From JACCQS01 sp963766765 (GTDB lineage: Bacteria; Actinomycetota; Actinomycetes; Mycobacteriales; Geodermatophilaceae), in assembly GCA_963766765.1 (NCBI GenBank), contig CAVYBR010000014.1, positions 1-64,000 on the forward strand: a DNA stretch of 64,000 nucleotides, written 5' to 3'. Below, one piece after another: positions 25,693-34,781 of the stretch. Each line of letters opens with the position of its first letter. Position 1 is the first letter of the stretch. Under the pieces are notes generated by a model. That model saw only the letters and a list, made by a program, of their open reading frames with translations, made no database searches and was not told the DNA's origin. Position numbers and translations under genes: made by a program.

Positions 25693-26096
25693 CAGGTAAC
25701 AGCCGGAAACTGATTGATCATGCTCTGCGCGGCCATGGTGAAGTAGTTCCAGAGAGTCGCGTCCTGCTCCGGGGTGAATTCAAGACTGTCCATGGCCGCC
25801 CGCATCCGGGCGAGCCAGGCATCCCGTTCGACTTCGCCGATGACGAAGGGCGCATGCCGCATCCGTAGCCTCGGGTGCCCACGTTGCTCGGAATAGGTAG
25901 TCGGTCCGCCCCAGTACTGCTCCAGAAACATCCGGAACCGTACTTCGGCCGGGCCGAGATCCTCTTCGGGATAGATCTTGCGCAGGATCGGATCGACGGC
26001 CACGCCGGCGTAGAAGTGCGCGATGAGGCGTCGGAACGTGTCGTGGCCGCCCACCTCGTCGTAGAAGGTGCGGGCGCGCCGCTCTGTGGCTGCCAT
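25692..26096 (-). CDS. glbO: Truncated haemoglobin, group II (trHbO)
   Basis: A 134-residue 2-over-2 globin. It has the group II block GHPRLRMRHAPFVIGEVERDAW, which holds the proximal His (RHAPF) and the conserved Trp at G8 (DAW), and YFTMAAQSMIN at the end. The family binds oxygen tightly and is linked to NO detoxification or respiration. It starts directly after the MFS stop (TAG then ATG) and overlaps the glucosidase start by one base, so all three are one operon. Confidence 0.93.
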   Translation of the reverse strand: MAATERRARTFYDEVGGHDTFRRLIAHFYAGVAVDPILRKIYPEEDLGPAEVRFRMFLEQYWGGPTTYSEQRGHPRLRMRHAPFVIGEVERDAWLARMRAAMDSLEFTPEQDATLWNYFTMAAQSMINQFPAVT

Positions 26097-27416
26097 CTAC
26101 TCGATGGTGCCTGACGCGCCCGATCCGCTCGCGAGGGGGGCCACCCCGGGCGGCGGCACCGGCTGGTCGGGCTGATCGGTGGACACGCGTGCCGCGCCAT
26201 CCCGGGACCTGGTCAGGCCGAACAGCAACAAGGCGAAGAGTCCCAGCGCGCCGGACCAGGTAACCACGGTCGCCGCTGCTACCCGCTCCGCGGCAGCTCC
26301 GGCGCCGAGAATCGCCAGGCCCTGGCAGGCCGAGAGCCCACTGACCGCCGCTCCGAATGCGCGACCTCTGAACGCCGGCGGTACGGCGCGGACGAACTGC
26401 ACGTTGAGCGGAATCAGATAGCTGGCCCCGAAACCGGACACCACGAAGAGCGCCAGGACGATGACAAAGTTGTCGATCAATCCGGCAAGGATCAGCGGCA
26501 GCATGGACATCAGGGCAAGCGGGTAGGTCAGCCGATCCCGCAGATCCGGCGGGCACATGCGTCCGATCACGACGGCGCCGATGACCAGTCCGACTGGATT
26601 GGCGGCAAGGAAGAATCCGACGGCGACCGGGCCGAGACCGAATTCGGCGACGTACGGCACGGCGATTCCCTCGGGTGCAGTCACGAAGAGCTGCCCGACC
26701 CAGAGGAGCCCGACGATGTGCAGGAGCGCCCGGTTCTTGGTCAGGACCCGAAGGCCGGCGACCGTGTCCCGCCACAAGGAGACAGGTACCCCGGGTTCCC
26801 CGGCTGGGGCGGGCCGGTCGGCCACGCCCCAGCGGACGAGGGCAGCGGAGATGAAGAACGTCGCGGCGTCCACCAAGAGTGCTCCGCGTGGAGTGATGGC
26901 CACGACGAGGAACCCGCCGATGACGAACCCCACAACCTGAGCGACCTGGATGCTGATGTTGGTCACTGAGGTCCCTACTGCGTATCGGTCACCTTCCAGC
27001 ACATCGGGCATCAGCGCGGAACGGGCAGACTCGAATGGCGGCGCCAGGAGGGACGCAGCGAAGAGCATCAGCAGGATCAGCCACAGCGGCAGACCGGGAA
27101 TTGCCATGCACGCCACCACGACACCGCGCGCGAGGTCGGTGCCCACCAGAACGGAGCGGCGCCTGAGCCGGTCGGCGAGAGTTGCCAGGAAGGGACCGCC
27201 GAGGACCCATGGTGCATAGCTGATCCCGAACGTGGCGGCGGCAAGAAGCGGGGATTGGGTCGCGGTGAAAACCAGGACCGCCATGGCCACCCGGATGAGC
27301 TCGTCGCCGACCAGCGAGAACAAGTGTCCGACAAAGAGAAAGCGGAATTCCCGTACGCCGAAGACCTCGCGATAGGTAGCCGGACGTTCACCCCGCGCCC
27401 CACGGCGCCCAGCCAA
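26097..27416 (-). CDS. MFS transporter
   Basis: A 439-residue membrane protein with about 12 helices and the MFS loop motif LADRLRRRSVLVGTD between helices 2 and 3. It belongs to the enterobactin-exporter-like/MFS_3 group of drug or siderophore efflux proteins. I chose TTG 27416 because AGAGGGAG lies 5 bases before it; a TTG at 27476 would add 20 residues. The C-terminus is a Pro/Gly-rich tail. It is the first gene of the operon with trHbO and the glucosidase. The substrate is unknown. Confidence 0.87.
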   Translation of the reverse strand: MAGRRGARGERPATYREVFGVREFRFLFVGHLFSLVGDELIRVAMAVLVFTATQSPLLAAATFGISYAPWVLGGPFLATLADRLRRRSVLVGTDLARGVVVACMAIPGLPLWLILLMLFAASLLAPPFESARSALMPDVLEGDRYAVGTSVTNISIQVAQVVGFVIGGFLVVAITPRGALLVDAATFFISAALVRWGVADRPAPAGEPGVPVSLWRDTVAGLRVLTKNRALLHIVGLLWVGQLFVTAPEGIAVPYVAEFGLGPVAVGFFLAANPVGLVIGAVVIGRMCPPDLRDRLTYPLALMSMLPLILAGLIDNFVIVLALFVVSGFGASYLIPLNVQFVRAVPPAFRGRAFGAAVSGLSACQGLAILGAGAAAERVAAATVVTWSGALGLFALLLFGLTRSRDGAARVSTDQPDQPVPPPGVAPLASGSGASGTIE

Positions 27417-27478
27417 AATTTCTCCCTCTACAGCCCCCGTGTCAGCCCACCAGCGTCCTGGTGAGCTGTGGAACAAGA

Positions 27479-28444
27479 TTACGTGGTCGTGCCGGCGTCG
27501 CCGCCACCGGCTTCGCCCATTCCCATACCCATGATCGGCAGTGGGCTGGCGATGTCAAGCTCGGCGAATCGCTGGGCTATCCGCTGCCGCAGTTCGCGGG
27601 CCACCCGCCATTGATCGGCGGTAGTCGTCCGTACTTGAAGGCGAAGAATGATGGCGCTCGCGGTGATCTGTTCCACGCCGAGGGACTCGGCGTCGCCGAG
27701 CACCGTGTCAGCCCAATTCTCGTCCTGCACGAGCTGGTCGCCGACCTCCTGCAGTGCCCTCCGGGCGAGGACGAGGTCGGTGTCATGCGCAACTGGCACG
27801 TCGATGACCACCGTCGCATAGCCCTGACTCTTGTTGCCGACCCGGATGATCTCGCCGTTGCGCACGTACCAGACCACACCGGTGTTTGCCCGAAGCCGGG
27901 TCGTCCGCAAGCCCACCGCCTCGACAGTGCCGCTGGCCTCACCCAGGTCGACGACGTCGCCGACCCCGTACTGGTCCTCGAGGATCAGACCGATTCCGGA
28001 CAGGAAGTCCTTGACGAGATTCTGGGCTCCGAAGCCCAGCGCCACGCCGACCACGCCGGCACTGGCCACGATGGGCGTGAGGTTGATCCCCAGTTCGCCG
28101 AGCAGCAGCACGACGGTGATCGACAGGACCACGATCGAGACGAAGCTGCGCATGACCGAGCCCATGGCCGCCGCCCGCTGCTCGCGGCGTTCGCTCGGGA
28201 TGACCGAGTCCCGAAGGCTGTTGCGGGCCCGGTTTCCCAGCGGCCGAAGGATGACCGGAGTTTCACCTCGGGCCGTGCGATCGGTCAGTCGATTGATCGC
28301 CCGATGCAGCAGATACCGGGTCAACCAGGCAACGACCAAGATCACCAGAACCTTGGCGGAGGTCACTCCGATCACCTCGGCGCGGTCGGAGACCCAGTTG
28401 GGCAGTTCGTTGACCGGGGGCATTCCGCGGCGCTCAGAAATCAC
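27479..28444 (-). CDS. MscS-family small-conductance mechanosensitive channel
   Basis: A 321-residue membrane channel that opens under turgor stress. There is a helix at about 25-45, two more (about 100-120 and 124-150), the last being the Gly/Ala-rich pore helix (ASAGVVGVALGFGAQNLVKDFLSG), followed by the beta domain (DQYGVGDVVDLGEASGTVEAVGLRTTRLR) and the C-terminal alpha/beta domain. The tail is Gly/Met-rich. GTG 28444 is taken as start; ATG 28423 (MPPVNELPNW) is possible. It is upstream of the MFS operon on the same strand. Confidence 0.9.
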   Translation of the reverse strand: MISERRGMPPVNELPNWVSDRAEVIGVTSAKVLVILVVAWLTRYLLHRAINRLTDRTARGETPVILRPLGNRARNSLRDSVIPSERREQRAAAMGSVMRSFVSIVVLSITVVLLLGELGINLTPIVASAGVVGVALGFGAQNLVKDFLSGIGLILEDQYGVGDVVDLGEASGTVEAVGLRTTRLRANTGVVWYVRNGEIIRVGNKSQGYATVVIDVPVAHDTDLVLARRALQEVGDQLVQDENWADTVLGDAESLGVEQITASAIILRLQVRTTTADQWRVARELRQRIAQRFAELDIASPLPIMGMGMGEAGGGDAGTTT

Positions 28445-28613
28445 CTCACCAGGGTGCCAGGCCCGTCATTCGGCTCTCGTCGGAGTGCCGTTCGGGGTGT
28501 CGCGGGTAATCCGGTGGGCAATCTCATGGATCGGCGAGGCATGATATGGCCACATGGTCGCCCAGTCCGGGCTCGCAGCCGGCGGTTCGCACCGGGCGCT
28601 CGAAGGGTGACGC

Positions 28614-29132
28614 ATGGCGCGAGACTCGGTGACCTTGCTTCTGAACGCGACGTACGAGCCACTGTGCGTCGTGTCTGCGCGTCGGGCCGTCGTGCTCGTC
28701 CTGTCCGCCAAGGCAGAGAGTGTGCAGGACAGCGGCCGGGCAATGCACAGTGCCACCATGGCCGTGCCAGTGCCTGCGGTCATTCGTCTGACGAGGTACA
28801 TCCGCGTGCCCTATCTCGGCCGCACGCCGTTGTCCCGGCGCGCTGTCTTCGCGCGCGATGCCGGCAAGTGTGTCTATTGCGGAATCACTGCGACCAGCAT
28901 TGACCACGTCGTGCCGCGCAGCCGCGGCGGAACGCACACATGGGACAACGTGGTGGCCGCCTGCCGACGCTGCAATCACGCCAAGGCCGACCGCACGCTC
29001 GCCGAGTTGGGTTGGCGGTTGCGGACCATTCCGCAGGCGCCGCGCGGTGCGTCGTGGCACCTGCTGAGTCAAGGGATCACGAACACGACCTGGCAGGAGT
29101 GGCTCGACCCCGCCGAGGCCGTCAGCGCCTGA
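28614..29132 (+). CDS. HNH endonuclease domain protein
   Basis: A 172-residue protein with a C-terminal HNH fold: CVYCG and CRRCN give the zinc pairs and SIDHVVPRSRGGTHTWDNVVAACRRCNHAKADRT is the beta-beta-alpha metal site, summarised by key residues D-H, N and H. The N-terminal NATYEPLCVVSARRAVVLVL is typical of the widely conserved actinobacterial HNH protein that corresponds to Rv2469c. No phage genes surround it, so it is likely a chromosomal nuclease of unknown role, not a homing enzyme. ATG 28614; divergent from MscS across 169 bases. Confidence 0.9.
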   Translation: MARDSVTLLLNATYEPLCVVSARRAVVLVLSAKAESVQDSGRAMHSATMAVPVPAVIRLTRYIRVPYLGRTPLSRRAVFARDAGKCVYCGITATSIDHVVPRSRGGTHTWDNVVAACRRCNHAKADRTLAELGWRLRTIPQAPRGASWHLLSQGITNTTWQEWLDPAEAVSA

Positions 29133-29203
29133 ACAACCTTCGTGCTGTGCTCCGCTGACCCCGCGCTCTGCGGGTCCCCCCGATCGTCGTAACCTGCGCG
29201 GCT

Positions 29204-30643
29204 GTGACCCAACCCCACGAGCTCAGCGCGCTGGATCAGGCTTCAGCAATTCGAGAACGGGCGTTGAGTCCCGTCGAATTGGTCGAGCACTATCTCGATC
29301 GCGTCCAGGCTCTCGACCGGCCGGATGATCCGTACGCCGGACTCGGGGCGTTTTTCACCGTCACCGCGGATCAGGCCCGTGAGCAGGCAATCGAGGCAGA
29401 ACGCGCGGTCCTGGCCGGTGAGGACGTCGGTCCACTCCATGGTGTGCCCACCGCATTGAAGGACCTGAATCTCACCGCCGGAGTCACGACCACATTCGGC
29501 TCGGTGACGATGCGCAGCTTCGTACCTGACGTCAGCGACGTCTCAGTCGAACGACTGCGTGCCGCGGGCACCGTCAGCCTGGGCAAGACCTCCACTCCCG
29601 AGTTCGGTTTTCCGTGTTACACCGAGCCTGCCTTCGCCGGGCCGGCGCGCAATCCATGGGACACAGAGCGCCTTTCCGGTGGTTCCAGCGGCGGCTCCGC
29701 GACCGCAGTCGCCGCCGGATTGGTGCCGATCGCCTTGGGCTCGGATGGTGGTGGGTCGATCCGGATCCCAGCCAATGTGTGCGGCATCTTCGGGATCAAG
29801 CCCACCCGGGGACGGATCAGCAGTGGGCCGATGGGCGCGGACACGACGGGCCTGTCGGTCCAGGGCCCGCTGGCGAGGACGGTGCGCGACGCCGCAGCAA
29901 TGCTCGATGTGATGGCGGGCATGGCGCCGGGGGATCCGTACTGGGCACCTCCGCTGCCCGACGGCGAGACGTTCCTCTCCTACGCCGACCGGGAACTTGG
30001 CCGCCTGCGGATCGGGCGATACCTGGATTCCGGCATGCCCGGTGCACAGGTTGAGCCGGACGTCGAAGCGGCCTGGCAGGCGACCTCAGCCCTGTTGGAG
30101 TCGCTCGGCCACGAGGTCGAGGACCTCGTGGGACCGCCGCTCACGACCAAGACGGTTGAGGACTTCGAAACGGTGTGGTCGCTGGGTGCCACAACCCTGC
30201 CGATCTCGGCCGAGCAGGCAACCGACCTCCAACCGCTCACGGCCTACCTTCGCGATCGTGGCCTGGCGCTGAGCGCCCGACAGGCGATGGCCGCCTTGTG
30301 GTCGTGCCGCATGTTCTCCCGACATTGGGTGGAGGCGACCGCCGAGTTTGATGTGCTGCTCGCCCCGGTGTGCGCAATGACACCGCGCCCGATCGGGTGG
30401 TTCGGCGAGGACGGGTTGGGTGCAGCGGACTTCGAACGGCAGAAGCTGTACGCCCCCTACACGGCGGTCTACAACATGACGGGTCAGCCGGCGGTCAGCG
30501 TGCCGCTGTACTGGACCGAGGCCGGCCTCCCGATCGGCTCGATGCTCGTCGGCCGGCCGGGCGACGAAGCCGCGTTGATCGCCCTGTCGGCACAGCTCGA
30601 GCAGGCCCAGCCGTGGGCATCCCGGCGACCGCCGGTCTGGTGA
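29204..30643 (+). CDS. Amidase-signature family hydrolase
   Basis: A 479-residue amidase with the Ser-cisSer-Lys triad: Lys near 86 in PTALKDLN, cis-Ser near 161 in SGGSSGGSATAV, and nucleophile Ser near 185 in GSDGGGSIRIPANVCGIFGIKPT. It hydrolyses C-N amide bonds. The family includes GatA, but the absence of gatB/gatC nearby and the C-terminal region argue for a stand-alone amidase (actinobacterial AmiA/B-like). The start is GTG 29204. It is inserted between the HNH gene and the small membrane protein in the conserved block. Confidence 0.9.
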   Translation: MTQPHELSALDQASAIRERALSPVELVEHYLDRVQALDRPDDPYAGLGAFFTVTADQAREQAIEAERAVLAGEDVGPLHGVPTALKDLNLTAGVTTTFGSVTMRSFVPDVSDVSVERLRAAGTVSLGKTSTPEFGFPCYTEPAFAGPARNPWDTERLSGGSSGGSATAVAAGLVPIALGSDGGGSIRIPANVCGIFGIKPTRGRISSGPMGADTTGLSVQGPLARTVRDAAAMLDVMAGMAPGDPYWAPPLPDGETFLSYADRELGRLRIGRYLDSGMPGAQVEPDVEAAWQATSALLESLGHEVEDLVGPPLTTKTVEDFETVWSLGATTLPISAEQATDLQPLTAYLRDRGLALSARQAMAALWSCRMFSRHWVEATAEFDVLLAPVCAMTPRPIGWFGEDGLGAADFERQKLYAPYTAVYNMTGQPAVSVPLYWTEAGLPIGSMLVGRPGDEAALIALSAQLEQAQPWASRRPPVW

Positions 30644-30690
30644 GCCGCACTGAGTCCGGCAACAAGCCGGGCATTCGCTAGGTTGTCGTC

Positions 30691-30978
30691 GTGAGCGTGG
30701 TGGAAACGATCCTCGTGTTCGTGGTGATCCCCCTGGTCATCACTGGTGTCCTGGCGCTTCTCATCTGGGGTCCGGGAGCCGCCAAGGCTCCGCGCTACCG
30801 CCCCGGACGGGACTGGCCGTTCGAGCCGGTCTGGTACTCCCCGCACCCGCTGGCCGTACTGGAACCCGCCGACGAGCACGCGCCGCCCCGGCCGCAACTG
30901 TCGGCCGATCTCTCGGAGACCCAACCGGCGTCCGGTAACGCGCACACAGCCGCCGGTGGCGCGAGAGGGACCTGGTGA
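30691..30978 (+). CDS. Small single-pass membrane protein (CtaJ-like candidate)
   Basis: A 95-residue protein with one N-terminal membrane helix (VETILVFVVIPLVITGVLALLIW, given here as residues 4-26), then APRYRPGRDWPFEPVWYSPHP and a polar disordered tail. The RYRPGxxW-x-x-EPVWY pattern is typical of a conserved actinobacterial protein found next to the DUF5130 gene; in mycobacteria a protein of this kind was identified as accessory subunit CtaJ of the bc1-aa3 respiratory supercomplex. The assignment is from memory of that neighbourhood and the layout of the protein, so it needs a profile search. It precedes DUF5130 by 4 bases. Confidence 0.6.
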   Translation: MSVVETILVFVVIPLVITGVLALLIWGPGAAKAPRYRPGRDWPFEPVWYSPHPLAVLEPADEHAPPRPQLSADLSETQPASGNAHTAAGGARGTW

Positions 30979-30982
30979 CGGC

Positions 30983-31456
30983 ATGAGCATCCAATCAGGG
31001 GAACCGGCTATGACGTTCGGCGCGGCGCCCGTGACGCCGGACGACACGACCCCCGCGACCGCCCGTCGACTCGGCGACGCGGCCAACGCGCCGTTCACCT
31101 CCAAGAGCCTCGAACGGATCGACGAGGCACTGACCATGGCCAGCCGCGAGACGGGGATCTACTTCAGCCTCTACGTCGGCCGGCTCGGCGGAGACACCCG
31201 CCAGATGGCTGAGTCCCTGCATCCCGGGATGGGCGAAAAGGCGCCCAACGGTGTCCTCGTGGCGGTCGACCCGGGACAGCGGGTGCTCGAGATCGTCACT
31301 GGGCGCCATTCGGTCAAGCGGTTGCCCGATCGCGCGTGCGCGCTGGCGGCGCTGTCGATGACGGCAGCCTTCGGATCTGGTGATCTCGTCGGGGGCATCG
31401 TGAACGGACTACGCATGCTCTCCGATCAGGCAGGGCACCCGCACCGCTTCCGCTGA
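30983..31456 (+). CDS. DUF5130 / TPM-like domain protein
   Basis: A 157-residue soluble protein that has the actinobacterial DUF5130 features: a helix FTSKSLERIDEALTMASRETG, strand YFSLYVGRLGGD, and VLVAVDPGQRVLEIVTGRHSVKRLPD, followed by a helical end. The fold is related to the TPM domain. It is the counterpart of Rv2468c, upstream of and convergent with pepN. ATG 30983 lies 4 bases after the previous stop; ATG 31010 is an alternative start. Function is not established. Confidence 0.82.
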   Translation: MSIQSGEPAMTFGAAPVTPDDTTPATARRLGDAANAPFTSKSLERIDEALTMASRETGIYFSLYVGRLGGDTRQMAESLHPGMGEKAPNGVLVAVDPGQRVLEIVTGRHSVKRLPDRACALAALSMTAAFGSGDLVGGIVNGLRMLSDQAGHPHRFR

Positions 31457-31462
31457 GCCGAG

Positions 31463-34009
31463 TCAGCCTTCCTGAGCGTCGCGCGCCTGGCAACGCAGGG
31501 CGCGGGCGATGCCGTCGCGAGACTCGCTGATCAGTCGGCGTAGCGCCGAAGGGTGCGAGTCGTCTGCCAGCCACGCGTCGGCAACATCGAGCGTTGACTG
31601 TTCGACGATGGTCGGGAAGAGATAGGCCGCGACATTCTTCGCGATCTCGCCGGGCCGGCGCTCCCAGATTTCGCCGACCTCGGCGAAGAACCGTGGCACG
31701 TACGGCCGGGTGACCTCGGTCTGCGCCGGATGCCAGAACCCTTGCAGCGTGGCCTCCTGCACGGCGTTCGGAACATCGTCGGACATCCCCAGCGTCCAGG
31801 CGTCCTCTTTCGCCTCCGATGTCGGGCGCAGGGCTTTGGCTGTGGCGGCCCGACGCTGACCGGTGGAGGTCGGGTCGCGCTGCAACTCGGCCTCGATCTC
31901 GTCATCCCCGGCGGCACTCATGGCAACGAGACCGTTGAGCAACGCCCAACGAGCGTCGGTGTCGACGGTCAGGCCCTCGATCTTCAGCGACCCGTCGAGC
32001 AAGCCGCGCAGCCGTTGCGCGTGCTCCTTGGTGCGGCTCGCGGCTGCGAAGGTGCGCGACCATGACAGCTGGATGTCGCTGCCGCCCGGTGCTGCCTGCA
32101 ACCCCTCCCAGGCCTTGTCGGCCAGCTGTGCCCAACCGATCGGCGCCCACGTGGGATCGACGAAGCTGCTCAGCGCGGCCTGCACCTGGCGCAGGAGTGC
32201 TTGCACGACGCTGATCTCGTCTTCCGCGTCGATGCCGGCCAGCACCAGCCGGACGTACTCGCGGCCGGGCCATTCAGCGTCCCGCGTCATGTCCCAGGCG
32301 GCCGACCAGCACAGCGTTCTGGCGAGTGAATCGGTGAGGTCGCCGATCCGTTCCGACAACGTTGCGAGTGACCGCTCGTCGAGCCGGAGTTTGGCGTAGG
32401 TGAGGTCGTCGTCATTGACCAGCACGAGGTCTGCGGCAGGCTGGCCGATCAGCTCGCTCACCTCCGTACGCTCGCCCTCCACGTCCAGTTCCACGCGGTT
32501 GGTGCGGACCAGACCGTCCGGTGTGGCCGTGTACAGACCGACGGCGAGTCGGTGCCGACGCAGGATCGGGTGCTCAGGTACGGCGCTCTGCAGGACCGCG
32601 AAGGATGCGTAGTTGCCGTCAGCGTCGAGCTCGTACGAGGGTCGCAGGGTGTTGACCTGACTATTGGCCAGCCACATCTCAGACCAGTCCGACAGGTCGC
32701 GGCCCGAGACTTCGGAAAGCACTTCCAGAAGATCGGCGAACGTCGTGTTCTCGTAGGCGTGCCGTTTGAAATACACCTTCATGGCGTCGAAGAACTGACC
32801 CTGGCCGACGTAGGCGGCGAGCTGCTTCAGGACCGAGGCCCCCTTGGCGTACGTGATCCCGTCGAAGTTGACCTCGACCGCTTCCACGTCTGGGATGTCG
32901 GCGGCAACCGGGTGGGTGGAGGGCAACTGGTCCTGGCGATAGGCCCAGGTCTTCTCGATATTGGCGAACGTCGTCCACGCCGTGCGGTATTTCGTCGCCT
33001 CGGACTGGCACACGACACTTGCATAGGTAGCGAACGACTCGTTGAGCCAGAGGTCGTCCCACCAGCGCATGGTCACGAGGTCGCCGAACCACATATGGGC
33101 AAGCTCGTGCAGCACGGTCTCGGCGCGGCGTTCGTACGCGCTCTGCGTGGTCCGGGACCGGAAGACGTAGTCCTCGAGGATCGTCACCGCTCCGGCGTTC
33201 TCCATCGCTCCCGCATTGAATTCGGGGACGAACAGCTGGTCGTACTTGTCGAACGGATACCGGAAGTCGAAGACCCGGTGGAAGAAGTCGAAGCCCTGCT
33301 TCGTGACCTCGAAGAGCTCATCCGGATCGAGGAATTCAGCCAGCGACGCACGGCAGTAGAGACCCAGCGGGATGCCATCGTGTTCATCGGTGACCTTGTA
33401 GTACGGCCCGGCGATCAAGGCGGTGATGTACGGCGAGATCCGCGGGGTGGTCCGGAAGTGCACGAGCTTGGCACCACCGGGGCCGTCCTCAGTGGTGTCC
33501 ACTTGCGAATTCGACACCACCTCCCAGTCCTGCGGCGCGATGATGTGGAAGGTGAACTCGGCCTTGAGGTCGGGCTGGTCGAAGCAGGTGTACATCCGCT
33601 TGGCGTCGGCGGTCTCGAACTGGGTGTAGAGGTAGACCGAACCATCGACCGGGTCCACGAATCGGTGCAGGCCCTCGCCGGTGTTGGTGTAGCGGCAGGT
33701 GGCATCGATCACGAGGACGTTGTCGGCAGCGAGGCCGGTCAGTGGCAGCCCGGTCCCTTGACGGTATGCGGTGGAGTCGACGGCCTCGCCGTTGAGTGTC
33801 ACCTCTGCGAATTCGTCGGCGATGACATCGATGAACGTGTCAGCGCCGGGTTCGCTGCACGCGAAGGTGACCACGGTGCGGGAGCGGAAGGTCGTATCGC
33901 CTGGCTTTCCCCCGCCGTCGGTCAGGTCGAGTGTCACGTCGTAACCGCGCACATCGAGCAGTTCCGCTCGGCGCTGCGCATCGGTCCGGGTCAGGTTCGC
34001 AATAGCCAC
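31463..34009 (-). CDS. pepN: Aminopeptidase N (M1 family)
   Basis: An 848-residue zinc metallopeptidase that removes N-terminal residues from peptides. The exopeptidase motif GAMEN (near residue 268) and zinc site HELAHMWFGD (near 299) with the second Glu in WLNESFATY are intact, and the ERAP1-like C-terminal domain is complete. No signal peptide, so the enzyme is cytoplasmic. ATG 34009 is followed by AIANLTRTDAQRRAELLDV, the usual actinobacterial PepN start. Divergent from the CPWC protein across 87 bases, as in Rv2467-Rv2466c. Confidence 0.95.
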   Translation of the reverse strand: MAIANLTRTDAQRRAELLDVRGYDVTLDLTDGGGKPGDTTFRSRTVVTFACSEPGADTFIDVIADEFAEVTLNGEAVDSTAYRQGTGLPLTGLAADNVLVIDATCRYTNTGEGLHRFVDPVDGSVYLYTQFETADAKRMYTCFDQPDLKAEFTFHIIAPQDWEVVSNSQVDTTEDGPGGAKLVHFRTTPRISPYITALIAGPYYKVTDEHDGIPLGLYCRASLAEFLDPDELFEVTKQGFDFFHRVFDFRYPFDKYDQLFVPEFNAGAMENAGAVTILEDYVFRSRTTQSAYERRAETVLHELAHMWFGDLVTMRWWDDLWLNESFATYASVVCQSEATKYRTAWTTFANIEKTWAYRQDQLPSTHPVAADIPDVEAVEVNFDGITYAKGASVLKQLAAYVGQGQFFDAMKVYFKRHAYENTTFADLLEVLSEVSGRDLSDWSEMWLANSQVNTLRPSYELDADGNYASFAVLQSAVPEHPILRRHRLAVGLYTATPDGLVRTNRVELDVEGERTEVSELIGQPAADLVLVNDDDLTYAKLRLDERSLATLSERIGDLTDSLARTLCWSAAWDMTRDAEWPGREYVRLVLAGIDAEDEISVVQALLRQVQAALSSFVDPTWAPIGWAQLADKAWEGLQAAPGGSDIQLSWSRTFAAASRTKEHAQRLRGLLDGSLKIEGLTVDTDARWALLNGLVAMSAAGDDEIEAELQRDPTSTGQRRAATAKALRPTSEAKEDAWTLGMSDDVPNAVQEATLQGFWHPAQTEVTRPYVPRFFAEVGEIWERRPGEIAKNVAAYLFPTIVEQSTLDVADAWLADDSHPSALRRLISESRDGIARALRCQARDAQEG

Positions 34010-34096
34010 GGCTAGTCAGTCTGTCACTGCTCGATTTCGGCGTCGAAATGTCACCCGGCGGGGAATAGGAGTCGACGCGGGGCGGCTTGTCCCAAC

Positions 34097-34780
34097 ATGA
34101 CTGCCGCCACCGATCCAGCTCCTGATCACACGCCTCGAGTCGACTTCTGGTTCGATCCCGCCTGCCCGTGGTGTTGGTTGACCTCCCGATGGATTCTCGA
34201 GGTCGAGAAGGAGCGCGACATCGAGCTGCACTGGCACGTGATGTCGCTGACGGTGCTCAACGAGGGGCGCGACCTCAGCGAGAAGTACAAGGAAGGCTTG
34301 AAGAAGGCGCTGGGCCCGGTGCGAGTACTCATCGCAGCCGAGCAGCAGCACGGGCCTGAGGTCCTCGGCCCGCTCTACACAGCAATGGGCAGTCGGATCC
34401 ACAAGACGCTGCCACTGAATGACGATGGAACGACGGACTACAGCGCGCTGCCCGACCACAGGGATGTCGTCGTGGAGTCGCTCGCCGAAGTCGGACTGCC
34501 TGCGGATCTCGTCGAGGCCATGGACTCCGAGGACTTCGACAAGGCGCTGCGCGCTTCCCACAGCGAGGGAATGGACCCGGTCGGTGAGGATGTCGGAACG
34601 CCGGTCATGCACATCGACGGGACCGCGTTCTTCGGTCCCGTGATCTCTCGGGTTCCGACCGGTGACGAGGCGGTGAAGGCTTTCGACGGTGCGGTGGCGC
34701 TGGCGAACTTTCCGTACTTCTACGAGCTCAAGCGCACACGTACCGAAAAGCCGCAGTTCGACACCGTTCCGGCTAGCTGA
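34097..34780 (+). CDS. DsbA-like mycothiol-dependent reductase (Rv2466c type)
   Basis: A 227-residue thioredoxin-fold protein with a helical insertion. The active site is Cys23-Pro-Trp-Cys26 in DFWFDPACPWCWLTSRW and the cis-Pro loop is GTPVMHIDG. In M. tuberculosis the homologue is a mycothiol-dependent nitroreductase/oxidoreductase under SigH control that helps against oxidative stress. Lack of a signal peptide fits cytoplasmic action. It supports the view that this organism makes mycothiol. Confidence 0.9.
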   Translation: MTAATDPAPDHTPRVDFWFDPACPWCWLTSRWILEVEKERDIELHWHVMSLTVLNEGRDLSEKYKEGLKKALGPVRVLIAAEQQHGPEVLGPLYTAMGSRIHKTLPLNDDGTTDYSALPDHRDVVVESLAEVGLPADLVEAMDSEDFDKALRASHSEGMDPVGEDVGTPVMHIDGTAFFGPVISRVPTGDEAVKAFDGAVALANFPYFYELKRTRTEKPQFDTVPAS

Positions 34781-34781
34781 G

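Noticed and set aside
27461..28903. 480-codon open frame on the + strand across the MscS gene
   Set aside because: It is antisense to a clear channel gene and runs out of frame over the HNH gene; composition is not protein-like.
28614..29132. HNH protein as sign of a homing element or phage
   Set aside because: It is the conserved chromosomal Rv2469c-type gene in its normal neighbourhood, without intron, intein or phage genes.
32552..34015. 487-codon open frame on the + strand opposite pepN
   Set aside because: Antisense shadow of a high-GC gene; no recognisable domain, while PepN on the other strand has all catalytic motifs.
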